Shown here one piece after another: positions 50,492 to 58,147 of a stretch of 64,000 nt of DNA. The position numbers and the translations under genes are program-made. How positions within the stretch are numbered: the first letter of the stretch is position 1; each line of letters begins with the position of its first letter. The DNA lies in assembly GCA_964385305.1 (NCBI GenBank), contig CAYLOP010000001.1, positions 1 through 64,000 on the forward strand, given 5' to 3'. The notes under the pieces were generated by a model. It ran no database searches, had not been told where the DNA came from, and saw nothing but the letters and a program-made list of their open reading frames with translations. Source of the DNA: CAYLOP01 sp964385305 (GTDB taxonomy: Bacteria; Chloroflexota; Anaerolineae; Anaerolineales; E44-bin32).

Positions 50492-52716
50492 TGGGCCCGC
50501 GAATGCCGGCGCTGCGCGCCATACGTGAAATCGGTGTTGGTCCCCTAAGTCTTAATGCACGCTACCACATCCTGCTCCGCAGCGGCTGGCCGCGCCGGAG
50601 CACGCCAGCCTTAGAGTGGGAGGCGAAGCCGCTTGAACGCTGGCTACGCCCAGGAATCCCTCCAACAGGCCAGGATTATGCCGTGTATCGGCAGAAGAAC
50701 GCCCCTGTATTCTTCCTCCCCAAAGAGCATGAATTTACCCAGGCCCTGAAGCATATCCATCACGGTAGCGTCAAGGATGCATTTGTAGAGGCAGAAGCAC
50801 TGCTTGAAGGTAAATTCAATCTCTTCGGCATCGCTGAAGTCGATGTGGGGTTCCCGCCTGATTGGGGTGCCTTTGCGCCGCTGGCTGGGGGTGAGACCAG
50901 CGGGCGCGTGGATCTAAACCATCATTGGTCGGTCTACGATGCGGCGTCCTTTCCTGCCGACGTCAAACTGCTATGGGAGTTGAGCCGGTTTGGGTGGGTT
51001 TATCCTCTGATTCGCGCCTATGCGTTGTCGGGCGAGGTCCGCTATGTGGATGGTTTCTACACACTCGTCGATTCCTGGCGCAAAGCGAACCGCCCCAATG
51101 CTGGCCCACACTGGCTATCCGCGCAGGAAGTGGCGCTGCGGCTGATGGCGCTCGTCACCGCAACCTACGCCTTTCAGCGGAATTTGGTGGAAGACGGGGA
51201 GCGATTGTCTCAACTTGTGCAGATGATTGCTGTACATGCCGCCCGAATCCCACCCACGATGTTGTATGCTCGCGCGCAGGGCAACAATCATCTGCTCACC
51301 GAGGCACTCGCACTCTATACGGTAGGTGTGCTTTTCCCTGAACTTCGACCGGCGGATCGCTGGCAGGAACTAGGTCGACGTTGGCTATTGCGGGCGTTGG
51401 ACCAACAGATCTTTCCAGATGGTGGATATGTGCAGCATTCCACGAATTATCATCGTCTCGCGCTCCAGGCAGGATTATGGGCGGCACGCCTTGCCGAGGT
51501 ACACGGTGCCCCTCTCCCGCCTCCAAGTTTAGAAGCCCTCCGCCGGCTAACCCATTGCCTGAGCGCTCTTGTTGATTCGGAGCGTGGCTGTGCCCCCAAT
51601 TTTGGTCCCAATGACGGAGCGCTCATCCTGCCGTGGAGCACATGTAGCTTCGATGATTTTCGCCCTGTCGTGCAGGCTGGCATGCGAGCGTTCGTGGGGC
51701 AACCGATCTACGATGCGGGGCTATGGGATGAGGAAAGCGTATGGTTGGGTCTCCTTCAGGTAGCAAGCCAGACCCACGAAGACCCCTCTCCGATTTCACT
51801 TAATCTGCAAGGACGGACCACCGTATCCTTAGAGACGTTTCCCTACGCAGGCCTGCATATCCTGGGCTGCGGACGATCTCACGGCGTTCTGCGCTGTGCC
51901 CGATTTCAAACCCGGCCGGGACATTCAGATCAACTCCATTTTGATTTATGGCGGGATGGCCAAGCCGTGGCACGCGATCCGGGAACCTATCTCTACAGCG
52001 GCGAACCGCCGTGGGATAATGGTCTGGTAGGCACTGCCGTACATAACACGATCCTCGTGGACGGTATCGATCCCATGATCAAAGCAGGTCGGTTCCTGTG
52101 GCTTCGGTGGGCGCAGGGGCGGGTTTTGGGACGCTGGCGGACGGCAAGCGAAAAGCTCGAGATCCTTGCTGCGGAACATCACGGTTACAGCCGGCTCGGC
52201 GTCATCAATCGCAGGACCCTTGTGCGTGCCGGTGAGAATCTCTGGTTGGTTGTTGATGATGTACTTGGCGAGGGTGTCCACACTGCGAGCCTTGGATGGA
52301 CACTTCCGGTTGGTGACTGGCAATGGGAGGGCGATTGCCTTGGTATCGTAAGTAGAGATGTGGGTTTGGAAGCGCGCATCGAAAGTCCATCAGGGGGCGC
52401 GTGGATCTATCGCGAGGGTCGTTTGCTAGCAGGCGAACCCACGACAGATGAATGTGAGGTATGGGGTTGGATGTCCCCAACGTATGCCGAAAAAGAGCCT
52501 GCAATACGGTGGGGTGTGACGGTCAGGGATGCCCTTCCGATCCGATTGAAGACGTGGTGGACCTTCGAGGGGGCGAATACCGAGGCGCTCCGCGTTGGTT
52601 GGCGCCTACCGCGTGGAGACGCGGTGGCTGTAGAATGGCTCGAAATGGATGGGGAGTATTTGGACACCGACAATGCATATCTTGTTGATTCATCAGGCGT
52701 TCGCCGCGCTGGATGA
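50491..52716 (+). CDS. Heparinase II/III-family (alginate lyase-like) protein
   Basis: 741 residues. The N-terminal (alpha/alpha) toroid covers about 100-400 and includes the NHHWSVYDA and AQGNNHLLTEALAL segments seen in the family, with DGGYVQHSTNYHR for the catalytic Asn/His/Tyr region. The C-terminal beta-sandwich starts near 430 (ILGCGRSHGVLRCARF, PGHSDQLHFDLWRDGQAVARDPG). Such proteins cleave acidic polysaccharides by elimination, or in EPS loci edit the chain being made. No signal peptide is seen, which favours action inside the cell or secretion by another route. ATG 50491 overlaps the preceding stop by one base. Confidence 0.88.
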   Translation: MGPRMPALRAIREIGVGPLSLNARYHILLRSGWPRRSTPALEWEAKPLERWLRPGIPPTGQDYAVYRQKNAPVFFLPKEHEFTQALKHIHHGSVKDAFVEAEALLEGKFNLFGIAEVDVGFPPDWGAFAPLAGGETSGRVDLNHHWSVYDAASFPADVKLLWELSRFGWVYPLIRAYALSGEVRYVDGFYTLVDSWRKANRPNAGPHWLSAQEVALRLMALVTATYAFQRNLVEDGERLSQLVQMIAVHAARIPPTMLYARAQGNNHLLTEALALYTVGVLFPELRPADRWQELGRRWLLRALDQQIFPDGGYVQHSTNYHRLALQAGLWAARLAEVHGAPLPPPSLEALRRLTHCLSALVDSERGCAPNFGPNDGALILPWSTCSFDDFRPVVQAGMRAFVGQPIYDAGLWDEESVWLGLLQVASQTHEDPSPISLNLQGRTTVSLETFPYAGLHILGCGRSHGVLRCARFQTRPGHSDQLHFDLWRDGQAVARDPGTYLYSGEPPWDNGLVGTAVHNTILVDGIDPMIKAGRFLWLRWAQGRVLGRWRTASEKLEILAAEHHGYSRLGVINRRTLVRAGENLWLVVDDVLGEGVHTASLGWTLPVGDWQWEGDCLGIVSRDVGLEARIESPSGGAWIYREGRLLAGEPTTDECEVWGWMSPTYAEKEPAIRWGVTVRDALPIRLKTWWTFEGANTEALRVGWRLPRGDAVAVEWLEMDGEYLDTDNAYLVDSSGVRRAG

Positions 52717-53920
52717 GCCGGGTGGCACCCGGCATCATGAGATCGCCCGCCACCTTGTGGCTCAAGGTCATAAGGTGACCGTGATCACGGGGCAGATGAG
52801 CTACTTGACCGGTGAACGCACCGCGAGCGGCTGGCTGCATAAAACCGTCGATGATGTCGGTGTGGAAATATGGCGATGCTACTCCTACCCTGCCTGGCAT
52901 CGCTCCTTTTTTCATCGCTTACTGAGCTTTCTAAGCTTCATGTTCTCTGCATGTATCGCAGGGCTTCGTGTGCGCAACGTGGATCTGGTATGGGGCACCT
53001 CACCACCGCTGTTTCAGGGACTTGCCTCATGGGCGGTGGCAAGGTTCAGGGGAAGGAAGTTCTTGTTCGAGGTTCGTGATCTGTGGCCTTATTTTGCGGT
53101 AGCAGTCGATGTGTTGCGCCAGCCCATCCTGATATGGCTATCCGAGGGCTTGGAACGTTTCTTATATCGCCGCGCGGATCATGTGGTGGTAAATTCACCG
53201 GGTTACATCGACCATGTTTGTGCTCGAGGCGCACGTGCGGTCGAACTGGTGCCCAACGGTGTGGATGTGTCGATGTTCGATCCTAGTGAGGAGGGTGTCG
53301 AGTTTCGGCAGATGCATGGCCTGGAGGGGAAATTTATTGCCCTTTATGCGGGCGCACATGGCATATCCAATGATCTGGCTGTGCTATTAACGGCAGCAGA
53401 AAAACTATCCGACGTGGAGGATCTGGTCATTGTTTTCCTCGGTGATGGCAAGGAGAAAGCTGACTTAATGGAAAGCGCGGAAGAAGCGAGGATCGAGAAC
53501 GTGCGCTTCCTTCCGCCACTCAGCAAAGCCGAAATGCCGAGAGCTTTGGCGGCTGCGGATCTCTGTATTGCCATCTTGAAACCAATCGAAGCCTATAAGA
53601 TGACCTATCCGAACAAAGTTTTCGACTACATGGCGGCTGGTCGGCCTGTGATCCTGGCCATTGATGGTGTTATTCGAGAGGTTGTGGAGCGGGCGGGTGC
53701 GGGTCTCTTTGCGATGCCAGGAGATCCAGAGGCGATTGCAAGGGCTATTCGTCGTTTGAAAATGGACCCAGAGACCAGGTTGCGCATGGGCAAGTCTGGG
53801 CGTGATTTTGTCGAGCAGCATTTTGACCGGCCTGCATCCGCGAGAAAGATGCGACGGCTAATGGTGGGTATGGTGGGCGCGGATGAGTCTGTTAACCGGG
53901 GAATGCGCGCAGGCGAGTGA
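52673..53920 (+). CDS. Family 4 glycosyltransferase, WbuB-like
   Basis: 415 residues. HILLIHQAFAALDEPGGTRHHE and then VTVITG at the N-terminus, FEVRDLWPYFAVAV and VVNSPGYIDHV in the middle, and LVPNGVDVSMFDP plus PNKVFDYMAAGRPVILAIDG at the donor site are the WbuB/WcaL type pattern. ATG 52673 gives the family N-terminus; it overlaps the heparinase-like gene by 44 bases. It acts early on undecaprenyl-linked sugars in comparable loci; the neighbouring phosphoglycosyl transferase supports that. Confidence 0.88.
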   Translation: MHILLIHQAFAALDEPGGTRHHEIARHLVAQGHKVTVITGQMSYLTGERTASGWLHKTVDDVGVEIWRCYSYPAWHRSFFHRLLSFLSFMFSACIAGLRVRNVDLVWGTSPPLFQGLASWAVARFRGRKFLFEVRDLWPYFAVAVDVLRQPILIWLSEGLERFLYRRADHVVVNSPGYIDHVCARGARAVELVPNGVDVSMFDPSEEGVEFRQMHGLEGKFIALYAGAHGISNDLAVLLTAAEKLSDVEDLVIVFLGDGKEKADLMESAEEARIENVRFLPPLSKAEMPRALAAADLCIAILKPIEAYKMTYPNKVFDYMAAGRPVILAIDGVIREVVERAGAGLFAMPGDPEAIARAIRRLKMDPETRLRMGKSGRDFVEQHFDRPASARKMRRLMVGMVGADESVNRGMRAGE

Positions 53921-53933
53921 TCTAAGGCATACG

Positions 53934-54560
53934 ATGAAGCTGTTCCCTGAAGGAATCCCACGCCTGAAACGCACCTTCGACCTCTTGCTGGCAGTTCCAG
54001 GCATCCTTTTAATTAGTCCTCTGATGGGCGCGATCGCGCTTGTCATTCGATTTGCCATGGGACGCCCTGTGCTTTTCCGTCAAACCCGCCCCGGATATCG
54101 TGGCGAGCCATTCGTTGTCTATAAATTCCGAACGATGGCGGAAGCCCGTGATGCGGAAGGGAATCTTCTTCCCGACGAGGTACGGCTAACACGCTTGGGC
54201 CGGTTCTTACGGTCTTTTAGTCTTGATGAGTTGCCCGAATTGATCAATGTTGTGCGTGGTGAGATGAGCCTCGTGGGTCCCCGCCCCCTTCTCATGCAAT
54301 ATATTGAGCGTTACACGCCAGAACAGGCCAGGCGACATGATGTCTTACCAGGGATGACCGGCTGGGCGCAAGTTCGCGGACGCAATGTGTTACGTTGGGA
54401 GGATCGTTTTCAGCTAGACGTGTGGTATGTGGACCATTGGTCACCTTGGTTGGACATTAAAATTCTACTCCTTACGCTGTGGAAAGTGATCAAGCGGGAG
54501 GGGATCAGCCAGCCAGGACATGCGACCATGGGTGAGTTTCAGGGGTATCCAGACCTATAG
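53934..54560 (+). CDS. PglC-like undecaprenyl-phosphate sugar phosphotransferase
   Basis: 208 residues from ATG 53934, with TAAGG six bases upstream; ATG 53883 would overlap the previous gene. Single N-terminal membrane hairpin (FDLLLAVPGILLISPLMGAI) then the catalytic domain: YKFRTM, TRLGRFLRSFSLDELPELIN, MSLVGPRP and PGMTGWAQVRGRN. The size is that of the small monotopic group (PglC), not the WcaJ/WbaP long form. It starts the glycan by moving a sugar phosphate onto undecaprenyl phosphate. PglC uses UDP-diNAc-bacillosamine, and a PglD-like and PglE-like pair follow downstream. Confidence 0.92.
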   Translation: MKLFPEGIPRLKRTFDLLLAVPGILLISPLMGAIALVIRFAMGRPVLFRQTRPGYRGEPFVVYKFRTMAEARDAEGNLLPDEVRLTRLGRFLRSFSLDELPELINVVRGEMSLVGPRPLLMQYIERYTPEQARRHDVLPGMTGWAQVRGRNVLRWEDRFQLDVWYVDHWSPWLDIKILLLTLWKVIKREGISQPGHATMGEFQGYPDL

Positions 54561-54574
54561 ATATTATCTATAGG
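54554..54574. repeat. Perfect 21-bp AT-rich palindrome
   Basis: CCTATAGATA, one central base, then its exact complement. It overlaps the stop codon of the phosphoglycosyl transferase gene and lies 40 bases upstream of the promoter of the small gene. Dyad symmetry without a loop is the shape of a repressor operator. It has no T-run and would make a poor terminator. Confidence 0.65.
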
Positions 54575-54613
54575 CAAGGTGGTTTGAGCTTAGAAAAAAG
54601 CTATTTATTGCAC

Positions 54614-54642
54614 TTGCGCCCTTGGGAAAAGGGCAGTAGGAT
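54614..54642 (+). promoter_or_regulatory. Promoter of the 62-residue gene
   Basis: TTGCGC (54614-54619) and TAGGAT (54637-54642) at 17-base spacing; predicted start near 54649, 43 bases before the GTG. The promoter also contains a hairpin-forming repeat GCGCCC/GGGCGC (54616-54621, 54643-54648). Confidence 0.45.
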
Positions 54643-54691
54643 GGGCGCATAGGGAAATAAAACTAGATAGCATGCTAAAAGGAGGGTTATC

Positions 54692-54880
54692 GTGAAAGAG
54701 GCATTGGAGTTCTATGATGTGAAGTCACGCTCCAAATTTACGGCTACAGACTGGCGAATTGAAACGAAAGTGGCAAAGGGCCGGACACGATACTTTGCCG
54801 TCACAAAAGCTCCAGCTGGCACTCATGAGGCATGGCGCATTGTAAGCGCTGATTTTGCGAAGGCGAATCTTCACCTTTGA
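54692..54880 (+). CDS. Small hypothetical protein, 62 residues
   Basis: GTG 54692 follows the strong ribosome-binding site AAAAGGAGGG, 8 bases upstream. The product MKEALEFYDVKSRSKFTATD and on is basic, with no cysteine, membrane helix or known domain; the FYDVKSR opening recalls small Chloroflexota proteins of unknown function. It has its own promoter and is followed by a hairpin, so it looks like a single-gene unit inside the glycan locus. Confidence 0.7.
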   Translation: MKEALEFYDVKSRSKFTATDWRIETKVAKGRTRYFAVTKAPAGTHEAWRIVSADFAKANLHL

Positions 54881-54905
54881 TCCAAGCTTCATGCGAAAAT
54901 CGAAT

Positions 54906-54940
54906 ACAACGAGCCGTTCCCCAGAGAATTGGCTCGTTGT
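54906..54940 (+). terminator. Hairpin after the 62-residue gene
   Basis: ACAACGAGCC (54906-54915) pairs perfectly with GGCTCGTTGT (54931-54940) over a 15-nt loop, 25 bases after the stop. There is no T-run, so it may stabilise the message instead of ending it. Confidence 0.45.
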
Positions 54941-54969
54941 ACTTCATATACCAACTTCGTTTCAGGTGG

Positions 54970-54978
54970 TGGTATCAT
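54970..54978 (+). promoter_or_regulatory. Possible extended -10 promoter of the E1 unit
   Basis: TGGTATCAT, an extended -10 with one mismatch, 54 bases before the E1 alpha ATG. No -35 at the expected distance. Confidence 0.35.
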
Positions 54979-55032
54979 TTCCCTGTCCCTTTTAATTTTG
55001 GCTTCTTGTGAGTCAATTGAGGCCGACCAACG

Positions 55033-55959
55033 ATGTTTTTTGACACCACCCCTTCAGGTTTTTATCATCAAATGCTCCGCATTCGCCGATTTGAGGAAAC
55101 GGTGCTCGATCGCTTCCCGCGCGGTTTGTTTTATGGAACAACACATACCTATATCGGTCAGGAAGCGAATGCTGTAGGTGTCCTGTCATGGCTGGAAGAG
55201 GGCGACGTCGTGGTTAGCAACCACCGCTGCCACGGTCACTTCTTGGCGTATGGGGGCTCTATGCATGCCCTTGCGGCGGAATTAATGGGGCGTGCGACGG
55301 GCGTTTGCGGTGGACGTGGGGGGAGCCAGCATCTCAAATGGAAGAATTTCTACGCCAACGGCATCTTAGGCGGAACGGTCCCTCTCGCGGTTGGTATGGC
55401 GTTTGCGGAAGTCATAATCGGCAGTGGTCAGGTTGTCTTCTTATTTATCGGCGATGGCACATTGGGTCAGGGTGTGGTTTATGAGAGCCTTAACATGGCC
55501 TCTCTTTGGCATCTGCCCCTGGTTATCACGCTAGAAAACAACCGTTACGCGCAGAGTACACCCATCCATCTGAATCTAGCCGGGGATATCGAGGCCCGTT
55601 TCAGGGCGTTTGACTTACCCGCCGTGGCGCTTGAAGCCAGCGATGTCAACTTGGTCCGTGAGGCGGCAGAGGATGTTATCGGGAACGTTCGCGAGGACGG
55701 TGGGCCTCAGGCGATTGTATTGCACACTTATCGCTTCGCCCCGCATTCCAAGGGCGATGACACCCGCGACCCGCAGGAGATCGCGCACTTTCGTGCCGAG
55801 GATCCTCTCCTGAAGCAAGCGGAAGCCCTCCACCCTGCAGATCGTGAGCGAATTGAGCATGAAACCGAGGCCGAGGTAAATGAAGCGTTTCGTTTGGCCG
55901 AAGCCGATCCCCTTGCCGATCCAGCGGCTCTAGCCCCAGCTTTGGGATTCAAACCATGA
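55033..55959 (+). CDS. 2-oxoacid dehydrogenase E1 alpha subunit (TPP-dependent)
   Basis: 308 residues, acetoin/pyruvate-dehydrogenase E1 alpha type. Evidence: FYGTTHTYIGQEANAVGVLS, GRGGSQHL with NGILGGTVPLAVGMA, and the TPP motif GDGTLGQGVVYESLN followed by LENNRYAQST. It pairs with E1 beta, with which it overlaps in ATGA, to decarboxylate a 2-oxoacid and reductively acylate a lipoyl group. Normal pyruvate oxidation in this cell can run through the PFOR at 23.7 kb, so this E1 need not be for energy metabolism. Its place between a PglC-like gene and PglD/PglE-like genes points to glycan synthesis. The 2-oxoacid is unknown. Confidence 0.92.
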   Translation: MFFDTTPSGFYHQMLRIRRFEETVLDRFPRGLFYGTTHTYIGQEANAVGVLSWLEEGDVVVSNHRCHGHFLAYGGSMHALAAELMGRATGVCGGRGGSQHLKWKNFYANGILGGTVPLAVGMAFAEVIIGSGQVVFLFIGDGTLGQGVVYESLNMASLWHLPLVITLENNRYAQSTPIHLNLAGDIEARFRAFDLPAVALEASDVNLVREAAEDVIGNVREDGGPQAIVLHTYRFAPHSKGDDTRDPQEIAHFRAEDPLLKQAEALHPADRERIEHETEAEVNEAFRLAEADPLADPAALAPALGFKP

Positions 55960-56957
55960 TAACGGTACTCGAAGCGCTGAACGGAGCGCTCAGGGAGGCG
56001 CTAATACAATCGGAGCACGTGTTTTTCTTGGGGGAAGATGTGCTCGATCCCTATGGTGGGGCCTTTAAAGTTGCGCAAGGGCTTTCAACCGAATTCCCAG
56101 AACGAGTGATCACAACCCCGGTTTCTGAGGCTGGGATCGTTGGCGTGGGCGTGGGGATGGCGATGCGCGGCCTGCGGCCAGTCGTGGAGATCATGTTTGG
56201 GGATTTCGTGATGCTTGCCGCGGATCAACTGATCAACCATGCTGCCAAACTCCACTGGATAGGAGGGGACCAAGCTGCGGTCCCTCTTGTCGTACGCACA
56301 CCAATGGGCGGCCGGCGGGGCTATGGCCCAACCCACAGCCAATCCCTCGAAAAACATTTCCTTGGAACTCCGGGCTTACGCGTCGTGGCTGTCTCAGCCC
56401 TTGACGATCCAGGTGCATTGCTGCGCAGAGCGATCCTGGATGATGACGCCCCAGTGCTCTTCATCGAGCATAAGCTACTCTACACGAGCCCCGTACACAC
56501 GTTGGACGAAACGGATGCGTTTCAAGTGCGTCGCACCGGAAATGGATATCCCTGCTATCATCTTACCCTGGCTGGCGCGCCGACCCCCGTCCTGACCTTT
56601 GCAGCCTATGGATACATGGCTGAACTGGTGATGCAGGCTGTCTATCGTCTGGCATATGAATATGAAGTCTTTACCGAATTGATCGTGCCCACCCAGCTGA
56701 GCCCGTTCGATCTCGATCTCCTGATCGAGAAAGTCTCACGATCGAGGCGTTTGGTGGCTGTGGAAGAGGGCTCATACTTATGGGGGTGGGGCGCTGAGGT
56801 CTTGGCGCAGGCGACGGAAGCAATTGGGGCAGGATTATCTGCTCGAAGGGTGGCTGCGAAAGATTTACCCATTCCTGCTGCCGGCTCCTTGGAAGCTGCG
56901 GTATTACCAGGCGTGGAGGATATCATTCGAGTGGCACGAGAGATGGTCCATGCTTGA
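55956..56957 (+). CDS. 2-oxoacid dehydrogenase E1 beta subunit
   Basis: 333 residues. FLGEDVLDPYGGAFKVAQGL, TTPVSEAGIVGVGVGMAMRG, GLRPVVEIMFGDFVMLAADQ and the C-terminal region with VPTQLSPFDLDL give the E1 beta pyrimidine-binding and transketolase C domains. It completes the alpha2-beta2 E1. The start overlaps the E1 alpha stop by four bases (ATGA). There is no conventional E2 acyltransferase and no E3 next to it. Confidence 0.92.
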   Translation: MITVLEALNGALREALIQSEHVFFLGEDVLDPYGGAFKVAQGLSTEFPERVITTPVSEAGIVGVGVGMAMRGLRPVVEIMFGDFVMLAADQLINHAAKLHWIGGDQAAVPLVVRTPMGGRRGYGPTHSQSLEKHFLGTPGLRVVAVSALDDPGALLRRAILDDDAPVLFIEHKLLYTSPVHTLDETDAFQVRRTGNGYPCYHLTLAGAPTPVLTFAAYGYMAELVMQAVYRLAYEYEVFTELIVPTQLSPFDLDLLIEKVSRSRRLVAVEEGSYLWGWGAEVLAQATEAIGAGLSARRVAAKDLPIPAAGSLEAAVLPGVEDIIRVAREMVHA

Positions 56958-57011
56958 TTTATCGCGAGCGGCCTACTGCCTAACATGGAACCACGGAAGT
57001 GAGGTCTCCTC

Positions 57012-58118
57012 ATGACACATCCATTTGAGGTGCACATTCCGTTATTGAACCCGAATGAGCCTTACGCACAGCTTTCGATATTGAACATCGCTGAAGGGCA
57101 GAAGGTTTCGGAAGGGGATCTCCTCGCCGTCTTGGAAACAACCAAGGCCTCCGCCGAACTGCTTGCTGAGCGCGCAGGCTACATAGCGGGTCTGCGTGCA
57201 ACTGCGGGAGATGTCTTGCAAGCGGGCGAGCGGCTTTGTTGGCTGGCGGACGAACCAGACTGGCAACCGCCTGAGGAGGCGCAGATTGAGGAGATCGCCT
57301 TACCGAAAGAACTCCGCATTACTGAACCAGCTTTGGCGCTCGCACGTCAGGCAGGCTTGGATCTCGAATCCCTCACCATAGGTCCAATCATCACCGAAGC
57401 CGTTATCCGAGGGAAGCTGGAAGGTGTTCCTGGTCCATCGTTGGAAGATGCTGAGAGGTCGGATCACGAGCGTTCAATCGTGGTCTATGGAGGAGGCGGG
57501 CACGGCAAGTCCCTGATCGATCTTATCCGTGTTCTTGGAGTTTACGACCTGATTGGGGTGATTGATGATGGCATGGCGGTAGGAACCCAGGTGATGGGTT
57601 TGGCGGTGCTGGGCGGCGGAGATGAACTCCCTGGGCTTGTGGCGCGTGGGGTCAGCATGGCGGCAAACGCCGTCGGCGGCGTGGGGGATATCATGAGCCG
57701 AGTGAGGATCTTTCAAAAGATCCTCTCAGCAAATTTAACCTGTCCTACGCTGATTCATCCATCTGCTGTGTTGGAGGCCAGTGCAAAATTCGCGGACGGT
57801 GTGCAGGTCTTTCCGCATGCCTACGTGGGCAGTGAGAGTGTGATCGGTTTCGGCGCTATTGTGAATACGTCGGCGGTTGTTTCTCATGATTGCACTTTGG
57901 GGGCGTATGCCAATGTCGCTCCTGGCGCACTCCTTGCGGGAGGCGTGTCGATTGGCGAGAGTGTTTTAATCGGAATGGGCGTAACCGTCAACCTGGGTGT
58001 GCATATTGGAGCTGGCGCGCGCATCGGGAACAGCGCAGTGATCAAACAGAATGTGCCGCCCGGGGTTATCGTGCGGGCTGGCTCGATTTGGCCGCCTCAC
58101 TCGCCATCTCAAACGTGA
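57012..58118 (+). CDS. Lipoyl domain + E3-binding-like segment + PglD-type sugar acyltransferase fusion
   Basis: 368 residues in three parts. Residues 6-78: a lipoyl domain with lysine 45 in LAVLETTKASAE, the lipoylation site pattern. Residues 101-137: RITEPALALARQAGLDLESL, then IGPIITEAVIRGKL, the shape of an E3-binding domain but without the usual GTGxxGR core. Residues 155-360: a PglD-like acyltransferase, with the N-terminal GGGGHGKSLIDLI and a left-handed beta-helix; the presumed catalytic His292 is in NTSAVVSHDCTLG. The catalytic 2-oxoacid dehydrogenase E2 domain (with HxxxDG) is absent. With E1 alpha/beta upstream and an aminotransferase downstream, it probably moves an acyl group from lipoyl, or a product of it, to an amino-sugar. 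This is inferred. Confidence 0.9.
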   Translation: MTHPFEVHIPLLNPNEPYAQLSILNIAEGQKVSEGDLLAVLETTKASAELLAERAGYIAGLRATAGDVLQAGERLCWLADEPDWQPPEEAQIEEIALPKELRITEPALALARQAGLDLESLTIGPIITEAVIRGKLEGVPGPSLEDAERSDHERSIVVYGGGGHGKSLIDLIRVLGVYDLIGVIDDGMAVGTQVMGLAVLGGGDELPGLVARGVSMAANAVGGVGDIMSRVRIFQKILSANLTCPTLIHPSAVLEASAKFADGVQVFPHAYVGSESVIGFGAIVNTSAVVSHDCTLGAYANVAPGALLAGGVSIGESVLIGMGVTVNLGVHIGAGARIGNSAVIKQNVPPGVIVRAGSIWPPHSPSQT

Positions 58119-58147
58119 GCGCGTCAAATCAGAATGAGGAGCGAATC

